Source: Pseudomonadota bacterium (lineage in GTDB: Bacteria; Pseudomonadota; Gammaproteobacteria; Burkholderiales; Burkholderiaceae_B). Taken from it: 18,708 bases of DNA. Shown in pieces: positions 13,585 to 18,708 of the stretch. Positions within the stretch are counted from its first letter, which is position 1, and the number at the start of each line of letters is the position of its first letter. The notes under the pieces were generated by a model, which saw only the letters and a program-made list of their open reading frames with translations, was not told the origin of the DNA and ran no database searches. The DNA is taken from the NCBI GenBank assembly GCA_023386765.1, contig JAEWJD010000410.1, positions 1-18,708 of the forward strand, given 5' to 3'. Made by a program: the position numbers and the translations under genes.

Positions 13585-14933
13585 GCCTCCTGGGCGAGCG
13601 TCTGGCCGACGCTCGGCAACACGGCCTGCACGGAAGCCGCAAAACGGTCCACGATGGCCTCGATATCGCTGGCCGTCGAGATAAAGGGCGGCGCGATCAG
13701 GGCGTGATCTCCCTGGACGCCGTCGATCGTGCCCCCCATGGGGTACACCAGCAGGCCATTGCGCATGGCCGCCGTCTTGAGCTGGGCGTGCATGCGTTGT
13801 TGCGGCGCCAGCGGTGCCTTGGTCTGGCGGTCAGCGACGAACTCGACGCCCACAAACAGGCCCCGGCCCCGGACATCGCCCACATTGGGATGATCGGCGA
13901 AGACCTCGCGTAGACCGGCACGCAATTGCTCGCCACGTTCCAGCACGTTGGCCAGCAACCCCTGTTCGACAATCACTTTCTGCACGGCCAGCGCCGCTGC
14001 GCAAGCCGTCGCATGGCCCAGGTAAGTGTGCCCATGCTGGAAGAAACCGGAGCCGCCAACGATCGCCTCATAGATGCGCCGTGACGCCAGCATCGCACCG
14101 ATCGGCTGATAACCGGCCCCCAAGCCCTTGGCGATGGTGATGATGTCGGGCACGACCTCATCCTCCTCGCAGGCAAACAGATAGCCGCTGCGACCCATGC
14201 CCGACATCACCTCGTCCAGGATGAGCAGCACGCCGTGCCGGTCGCACACCTCGCGTACACGCTGCAGATAGCCGCCCACCGGCGCCAACGCGCCCGCCGT
14301 GGCTCCCACCACGGTCTCGGCGACAAAAGCAGCCACGCTGTCCGGACCCAGCTCCAGGATCTTGGCCTCCAGCTCATCGGCCAGCCGCGCGGCATATTGC
14401 TGCGGCGTTTCCTGCTCGCCCTGATCGCGGTAGGCATAGCAGGGCGAAACATGATGGGCCGGAATCAACAGCGGCAGGAATGGCGCACGACGCCACTCAT
14501 TGCCGCCGATGGACAGCGCGCCCAGGGTATTGCCGTGATAGCTCTGGCGGCGGGCAATGAAATGACGCCGCTGCGGCTGGCCGATTTCCACGAAATACTG
14601 GCGCGCCAGCTTGAGCGCCGCCTCGATCGCCTCGGAGCCGCCCGACACGAGATAGACATGATCCAGATCGCCGGGGGCCGCCTGGGCCAGCCGGTCGGCG
14701 AGCTCCTCGGCCACTTCCGTGGTGAAAAAGGACGTATGCGCGTACGCCAGCTTGGCTGCCTGGGCCTGAATCGCTGCAATCACGTCGCGATGGCCATGCC
14801 CCAGGCAGGAGACCGCGGCCCCGCCCGAAGCGTCGATATAACGCTTTCCATGGCTGTCTATGAGTTCTATGCCCTCGCCGGCCACCGCCACGGGCGGTGC
14901 GCTGCGAGGATTTCTATGAAAGATATGAGACAT
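13581..14933 (-). CDS. Class III (omega) PLP aminotransferase
   Basis: A 450-residue fold-type I, class III aminotransferase. The PLP lysine is K269 in ITIAKGLGAGY, and the pyridine-nitrogen Asp is D240 in LILDEVMSG. The phosphate-cup residues GGS are at 98-100, and the ring-stacking YHG is at 132-134. Length and motif order match omega-amino acid or beta-amino acid transaminases and related enzymes; the amino donor cannot be read from sequence. It is first in a two-gene operon with the BKACE gene and divergent from the RpiR regulator, with 222 nt between and palindromic sites in it. The ATG at 14933 has only a weak AGG about 7 nt upstream. Confidence 0.93.
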   Translation of the reverse strand: MSHIFHRNPRSAPPVAVAGEGIELIDSHGKRYIDASGGAAVSCLGHGHRDVIAAIQAQAAKLAYAHTSFFTTEVAEELADRLAQAAPGDLDHVYLVSGGSEAIEAALKLARQYFVEIGQPQRRHFIARRQSYHGNTLGALSIGGNEWRRAPFLPLLIPAHHVSPCYAYRDQGEQETPQQYAARLADELEAKILELGPDSVAAFVAETVVGATAGALAPVGGYLQRVREVCDRHGVLLILDEVMSGMGRSGYLFACEEDEVVPDIITIAKGLGAGYQPIGAMLASRRIYEAIVGGSGFFQHGHTYLGHATACAAALAVQKVIVEQGLLANVLERGEQLRAGLREVFADHPNVGDVRGRGLFVGVEFVADRQTKAPLAPQQRMHAQLKTAAMRNGLLVYPMGGTIDGVQGDHALIAPPFISTASDIEAIVDRFAASVQAVLPSVGQTLAQEA

Positions 14934-15155
14934 ATCGAGGCCTGAAGAAGGGGTGGCAAGGCCTTCGCGGCCAAATCCGCAAGTAAGGCCCTTGAAGTCT
15001 AAATAACAAGTACCATCAAAGCAACATATGATTCTTTTTTAGTTTATAGAATCATATGATTCATTCGTCACCAGGGAGAAACCCGTCTTGCGGGCGTGGC
15101 TTCTGCCCGGGAAAGTATGAAACAATTGTTCCAAAGGCATATCCACGGAGACATC
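14934..15155. promoter_or_regulatory. Divergent promoter region, aminotransferase / RpiR
   Basis: This 222-nt AT-rich stretch separates two divergent genes. It contains the palindromic operators (listed separately). On the minus strand TTGCTT followed 17 nt later by TAGACT is a possible aminotransferase promoter. On the plus strand the TATGAT inside each operator copy (15027-15032, 15055-15060) resembles a -10 element, so regulator binding would block polymerase there. No -35 is convincing. Confidence 0.4.
15021..15062. promoter_or_regulatory. Candidate RpiR operator: two palindromic sites
   Basis: GAATCATATGATTC (15049-15062) is a perfect 14-bp palindrome. A second copy at 15021-15034 matches it at 12 of 14 positions, with its right half CATATGATTC identical. 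The two sites are 28 bp apart, centre to centre. They sit between the aminotransferase and the RpiR-family gene, as expected for autoregulation and control of the divergent operon. Assignment to the RpiR protein is inferred from position. Confidence 0.6.
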
Positions 15156-16055
15156 ATGCAGTCGGCCGCTCAGGAAGAAGTCAAACGTCGTGATCAATTC
15201 CTTGCCCAGTTGCGGGCCAGCTTCCCGTCGCTTACGCCCCAGTTCCAGGCAGCGGCGCGCTATGTCCTCGACCACCCCGAGGAAATGTCCATCACGTCGA
15301 TGCGCACCATCGCCTCGCACGCCGGGGTGCGTCCGGCCACGCTGGTACGGCTGGCGCAATCGCTGGGTTTCGAGGGCTGGCAGGAGATCCGTGAACTGTT
15401 CGTGGCCGCGGTCCGACGTGGCCCCCAGCCCTATGCCAACCGTGCCAAGAAAGTGGTGCGCACCGGCAATGCCGGCCGGATCCTCACTGACATGGTCGAT
15501 GCCCAGCAACGCAACCTCGCCCATCTGCGCGCCCAGAGCGACCAAAGCACAGACGCCCTGACGCGGGCGGTGGATCTGCTGGGCGCCGCCCAGACCGTGC
15601 ATATCGCCGGTTTCCGGGCCTGCTTTCCCATCGCGTTTTCGTTTCATTATCTGTACAGGCTCTTTCGTTCTTCGGTGCAGTTGATACGTGGCGACGCCGG
15701 CGCCCTGGAGATGGAGTTGCGCGCCCTGGGCCCTAAGGATGTCCTGTTCGCGGTCAGTTTCGAGCCTTATTCCCAGGAGATCATCCGTGTCGTGAACACC
15801 GCCAGCGAGGCCGGCTGCCGGGTGATCGCCCTGACCGACAGCAGCGTCTCTCCCATCGCGCTGCAGGCCGACTGCGTGCTGCCGTTCTCGAATGAAAGCC
15901 CGTCGTTCTTCCCGTCCATCAGCGCCGGCGTGGCGGCGGTCGAAGTGTTGGTCGCACAGCTGCTCGCCAAGCAGGGCAAGGGCGCCATCAAGGCACTTGA
16001 GGCCGCCGAAACACAGCTGCAACGCACCGGCGCGTACGCACCGCCGCGGGCCTGA
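15156..16055 (+). CDS. MurR/RpiR-family transcriptional regulator
   Basis: A 299-residue regulator with an N-terminal HTH_6 domain (about 15-90; HTH near SITSMRTIASHAGVRPATLV at 45-64) and a C-terminal SIS domain (about 130-265; strands TVHIAGF, DVLFAVSF and RVIALTDS), which in other members binds phosphorylated sugars or related ligands. ATG 15156 was chosen because GGAG lies 5 nt upstream and homology starts soon after. The in-frame starts at 15096 (GTG) and 15117 (ATG) have poorer sites. Next to an aminotransferase/BKACE operon, the effector is more likely an amino or keto acid-related compound than a sugar phosphate. It is convergent with the M81 peptidase gene. Confidence 0.92.
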   Translation: MQSAAQEEVKRRDQFLAQLRASFPSLTPQFQAAARYVLDHPEEMSITSMRTIASHAGVRPATLVRLAQSLGFEGWQEIRELFVAAVRRGPQPYANRAKKVVRTGNAGRILTDMVDAQQRNLAHLRAQSDQSTDALTRAVDLLGAAQTVHIAGFRACFPIAFSFHYLYRLFRSSVQLIRGDAGALEMELRALGPKDVLFAVSFEPYSQEIIRVVNTASEAGCRVIALTDSSVSPIALQADCVLPFSNESPSFFPSISAGVAAVEVLVAQLLAKQGKGAIKALEAAETQLQRTGAYAPPRA

Positions 16056-16062
16056 GCCCGCG
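16045..16062. terminator. 7-bp hairpin with the RpiR stop codon in its loop
   Basis: CGCGGGC (16045-16051) and GCCCGCG (16056-16062) form a perfect 7-bp stem with the loop CTGA, which carries the TGA stop (16053-16055). It probably separates the converging RpiR and M81 transcripts. No T-tract is present. Confidence 0.5.
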
Positions 16063-16067
16063 CCGGA

Positions 16068-17573
16068 TTACGCCGGTTCGCCGGCATTGAACGGATAGGT
16101 GCGCGCGCGGGGAACATGCCGGTAGGGCAGCAGGGTCAGGTCAGCCGGGCCCCAGTCCGGCGTGTCCACGATCAGAATCGCCGCGCTGACCGGCTCGAAG
16201 AAAGCGCGAAAGTGCGTCTTTGAGCGCAGCACCACGTAATCGAAGTCATCCAGCGAGCGGCCGATCTGGGTCAGGCAGTCATCGTCGACTGCCGTGCTGG
16301 GCAAGGAAGTCAGGGACACCAGCAGTTTTCCGGTGTCGATGACCGCCACTGCGCCCAGCTGCACGGTGCGGCCGGTGTAATACGGCCCGGTGGCCCGATA
16401 CGACAGCGGCGCGGCATGCACCAGCTTGCCGCGCAGGGTCACGGCGCCGCCGGCCCGTTCGCTGCTGTGCCCGCCCACCGTCAGCGTCACCTCCTCACCG
16501 ACCGGGTGGCGCAGCGCCTCGGCCACGGCTGCCGGATCCCACAGGTAGGGGACTGCGACACGCTCCAGGCCGGCCTCGAGCGCTGCCCGCAGCAGATAGG
16601 TGGAGTCATTCATCCGGTCGGCATGCTCCAGCAACACCACCGGGCGCCCGCCTTCGGCCACCCGGGCCCGCGCCTGACGCAACCCTTGCTCGACCGAATA
16701 GACCAGCTCGCGGTGGCTCAAAGCCTCGCGCTGGTCGCGGATGCGGGCGCTGAAGTCCTCGGCAATGTCCTGCGCGGCACTGCGGTCGCCATCCATGACG
16801 ACCAGCACCGAGAAACCGCAATTGGGCACGTCGGCATAGGAAAAGCCGGCGAAGATCGATACATCGAGATAGCGCGGCGAGGCCTGCGCCGCCTCGATGG
16901 AAGCCAGCACCAGGGACTTGAGCGGCTCCAGGCCAGTGGCGCTGAAGATGCTCGGCACCATGACGCCGGGCTTGCGCAACACGCACACCGGCGCGATCTC
17001 GCCGCGCAAGGTACGGAACAGGCAATCGGCGGCACGCTCTCCCGTGCGGCCCATGTCGGTATGGGGCGAGAAATGGTAGCCGAAGGCCGCGGTCGCCGCG
17101 GCAATCGAACCGGCATCCAGATTGGCGTGATAGTCCAGGGCCACCATGATGGGCACGTCATCGCCCACCACCGCCCGGACCCGTTCGATCGTTTCGCGGT
17201 CGGCATCCAGACGCCCCGGCGTGACCATGGCACCGTGCAGATCCAGCAGCACGCCATCGAGCTGCCCGGCCGCTTTCAGGCCCGCGATCAAGCCATCGAT
17301 GTAGTAGTCGTAGGCCTCATCGCTGATCGGCCCGGCGGCGCCGCAACTGGCATAGAAGAACGGCACGATCTCGGCGCGCTCGCGCTCGCAGGTGTCGATC
17401 ATGCCGCCGATGCCCGTATTGGTGCCGCGCATCGCCTGCACCATGGCGGCGCCCACCTGCTCGACGGCGCGGCAGTGTGCCAGCGAGGTCAGTTCGTCGA
17501 TGAACGTGACCGATTCCTGGATGAAACCGGCCAGCGCGATACGCAAGGGCCGGGGCGCGTCGGTAAGAGACAT
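16068..17573 (-). CDS. M81-family metallopeptidase (MlrC-like)
   Basis: A 501-residue protein with the two-part layout of MlrC/DUF1485: N-terminal catalytic domain about 10-295, C-terminal domain about 315-490. The motifs are LDLHGAMV (109-117), ALDYHANLD (D147, H149) and FSPHTDMGR (H171, D173), which supply the zinc ligands. The usual HE-x-NTF start motif reads IQESVTF here (Q19, E20), so the His is replaced by Gln. MlrC itself removes the final peptide from linearised microcystin; most family members have unknown substrates. Start ATG 17573 has AAGGA 7 nt upstream. It lies 17 nt after the nitrilase stop and shares an operon with it and an ABC ATPase. No signal peptide, so cytoplasmic. Confidence 0.9.
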   Translation of the reverse strand: MSLTDAPRPLRIALAGFIQESVTFIDELTSLAHCRAVEQVGAAMVQAMRGTNTGIGGMIDTCERERAEIVPFFYASCGAAGPISDEAYDYYIDGLIAGLKAAGQLDGVLLDLHGAMVTPGRLDADRETIERVRAVVGDDVPIMVALDYHANLDAGSIAAATAAFGYHFSPHTDMGRTGERAADCLFRTLRGEIAPVCVLRKPGVMVPSIFSATGLEPLKSLVLASIEAAQASPRYLDVSIFAGFSYADVPNCGFSVLVVMDGDRSAAQDIAEDFSARIRDQREALSHRELVYSVEQGLRQARARVAEGGRPVVLLEHADRMNDSTYLLRAALEAGLERVAVPYLWDPAAVAEALRHPVGEEVTLTVGGHSSERAGGAVTLRGKLVHAAPLSYRATGPYYTGRTVQLGAVAVIDTGKLLVSLTSLPSTAVDDDCLTQIGRSLDDFDYVVLRSKTHFRAFFEPVSAAILIVDTPDWGPADLTLLPYRHVPRARTYPFNAGEPA

Positions 17574-17590
17574 GGAAGATTCCTTGATGG

Positions 17591-18487
17591 TTACTCAGCG
17601 TTGGGGGCAATGACGGGCACGCCGCTTGCCGCCTCCAGATAGCGGGCATAGAGCGCCGGGTCACGGTCTGCCCAGATCCCGGTGTAGGCGCGGTAGCGCG
17701 CCACGGCATCCAGGTCGATCTCGACCCGCAGGACATCCTCGCGATCGTGCGCCAAGGCGCCCAGCACCCGGCCATCCGGCGCCAGCGCACAGGAACGCCC
17801 ATAGAAACGGTGTCCGGCCTGTATCCCGACCCGGTTGCAGCTCAGGAAAAACACCCCGTTCTCGATTGCCCGGGTATAGGCGCGGTGGATGAACAGCCCC
17901 TCGTCGGCCGGTGCCCGGCCGTCCGGCCCCGACGAGGCCCAGATATTGGTCACGACGTCGGCACCCTGCTGCGCCAGGATGCGCGTGATTTCCGGAAAAC
18001 GGATGTCGTAGCAGATCTGCATGCCCAGGCGGCAGCGCGGGCCGGGCCAGGTGTCGATGCGCTCGCCCTTGGTGAAATAGAGCTTCTCGTTATGCCATTG
18101 GTGAATCTTGACATAGACGCCGATGAGGCCCTGCGGCCCGATCAGCACGGAAGCGTTGCGCATCACGCCGCGCAACCGGAGATCGCGGATCCCCAGTCCC
18201 AGCACCAGATAGGTATCCAGCCGGGCCGCCTGCTGCATGAAGGCGGCGATTTCCTCGCCATCGAGATCGGCGCACGCCTGCCACAGCGCGGTGCCGTAAT
18301 CCGACACATCGGCCGTGATGGGGCCGCCTGCCGCCACCGGCTCCACATAGCCGGTATTGGCCAGCTCGGGAAACACGATCAGGTCGGCCGCAGGGCCTTC
18401 GGCCTCGATGAATTCGGCCATGCGCCGCAGGTTCAATGCCGGGTCGAGCCGCTGCGGCTCGAACTGTATCAATGCCGCCTTGATCAT
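17591..18487 (-). CDS. Nitrilase-superfamily carbon-nitrogen hydrolase
   Basis: A 298-residue amidohydrolase. The catalytic triad is E41 (FPELANTGY), K127 (VYVKIHQ) and C159 (QICYDIRFPE), with the second Glu at E134 (WHNEKLYF), as in aliphatic amidases and N-carbamoyl hydrolases of the superfamily. It probably hydrolyses an amide or carbamoyl group in the cytoplasm, and the substrate is open. ATG 18487 overlaps the ABC ATPase stop as ATGA, and GGAG lies 8 nt upstream. An in-frame start 8 codons earlier would run into the transporter gene. Operon order is ABC ATPase, this gene, M81 peptidase. Confidence 0.92.
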   Translation of the reverse strand: MIKAALIQFEPQRLDPALNLRRMAEFIEAEGPAADLIVFPELANTGYVEPVAAGGPITADVSDYGTALWQACADLDGEEIAAFMQQAARLDTYLVLGLGIRDLRLRGVMRNASVLIGPQGLIGVYVKIHQWHNEKLYFTKGERIDTWPGPRCRLGMQICYDIRFPEITRILAQQGADVVTNIWASSGPDGRAPADEGLFIHRAYTRAIENGVFFLSCNRVGIQAGHRFYGRSCALAPDGRVLGALAHDREDVLRVEIDLDAVARYRAYTGIWADRDPALYARYLEAASGVPVIAPNAE

Positions 18488-18708
18488 GTGCAGACTCCGC
18501 TGACACGGCAACCATGAAAGAAATCCCAGTCCCGTCCGGGTGCGGCCTGGATGAGATCGCGGGTATAGGCCTGGCGGGGATGACGCAGGATCTCTTCGGC
18601 CGGGCCATGCTCGACCACCTGCCCGCGCTGCATGACCATCACCTCGTCGCAGATCTGGGCTGCCACGCGCAGATCGTGCGTGATGAACAGCACAGCCAGA
18701 TTGCGGCG
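18484..18708 (-). CDS. ABC transporter ATP-binding protein, C-terminal fragment (Opp/Dpp type)
   Basis: The last 74 residues of an ABC ATPase, cut by the window edge. The H-loop LFITHDLRVA is at the start, followed by the typical tail of oligopeptide/dipeptide transporter ATPases: ICDEVMVMQRGQVVEHGPAEEIL, then HPRQAYTRDLIQAAPG. The frame is open to 18708, so the gene continues outside. The Walker A, Walker B and signature motifs are not in the window. The GTG at 18693 lies inside the H-loop context and is not a start. It is first of the genes seen in this operon and points to peptide import coupled to the nitrilase and M81 peptidase. Confidence 0.9.
   Translation of the reverse strand, partial: RRNLAVLFITHDLRVAAQICDEVMVMQRGQVVEHGPAEEILRHPRQAYTRDLIQAAPGRDWDFFHGCRVSGVCT

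Noticed and set aside
12577..13707. Plus-strand open frame across the LysR end and the BKACE gene
   Set aside because: It overlaps two convincing genes, and its protein has no recognisable domain.
16416..17642. Long plus-strand open frame (408 codons) opposite the M81 gene
   Set aside because: It is a shadow of the M81 peptidase gene, with no plausible start context or domain.
18484..18693. Small complete gene starting at GTG 18693
   Set aside because: The frame is open to the window edge, and the codons before the GTG continue the ABC ATPase H-loop region, so it is the tail of a larger gene.
1..18708. tRNA, rRNA, CRISPR array, insertion sequence or prophage parts
   Set aside because: No cloverleaf, repeat-spacer array, transposase or terminal inverted repeats were seen on reading both strands.

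Overview
The window is high-GC, densely packed bacterial chromosome. It reads as Betaproteobacteria, most likely Alcaligenaceae such as Bordetella or Achromobacter. The reasons are two orphan periplasmic receptors of the Bug/TctC family (heavily expanded in that group), two LysR regulators, several Burkholderiales-type catabolic enzymes and strong GC bias at third codon positions. Genus is inferred from gene style only. There are 21 protein-coding genes (the last cut by the window edge), no RNA genes, no insertion sequences and no CRISPR array. No gap without a gene exceeds about 300 bases.

Left part (1-4786): single genes of general function. They are a cupin_3 protein, a UspA-type stress protein facing it, an AstE/aspartoacylase-like deacylase, a DsbA/FrnE-like thiol oxidoreductase, and a zinc-free quinone oxidoreductase-like MDR enzyme transcribed divergently from a LysR regulator with a TTC-N11-GAA box between them.

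Centre (4787-12727): a catabolic island built from two converging operons. The plus-strand operon (4908-8977) encodes an enolase-superfamily acid-sugar-type dehydratase, an HMG/CHA-aldolase-type RraA protein, a CxxC carboxymuconolactone-decarboxylase/AhpD-like protein, a Bug receptor and a second RraA-like protein. The minus-strand operon (11673 down to 9002) encodes a second Bug receptor, a third RraA-like protein and a DUF1932-type NAD(P) dehydrogenase. A second LysR gene starts divergently from it. Upstream of both operons I find the same bipartite element, a TGATG-plus-A-tract followed exactly 30 nt later by TTTAATTCGCTTTA. It lies about 80 nt before the first start codon in both cases. 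This strongly suggests that the two operons are one regulon and one pathway. My inferred scheme is uptake of a carboxylated compound, dehydration, aldol/retro-aldol cleavage and oxidation. The substrate is not known.

Right part (12739-18708): a minus-strand pair of class III aminotransferase and beta-keto acid cleavage enzyme (BKACE, DUF849), and a divergent RpiR-family regulator. Between them are a perfect 14-bp palindrome and a 12/14 second copy, the likely RpiR operator. Next comes a minus-strand operon with the C-terminal end of an oligopeptide-type ABC transporter ATPase, a nitrilase-superfamily amidohydrolase and an M81 (MlrC-like) metallopeptidase. Together these could import and break down an amide- or peptide-linked amino compound, with the aminotransferase and BKACE degrading the released (perhaps beta-) amino acid. 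This is inference.

All five convergent gene junctions carry a GC-rich inverted repeat at the end of the plus-strand gene. In four of them the stop codon sits in the loop.
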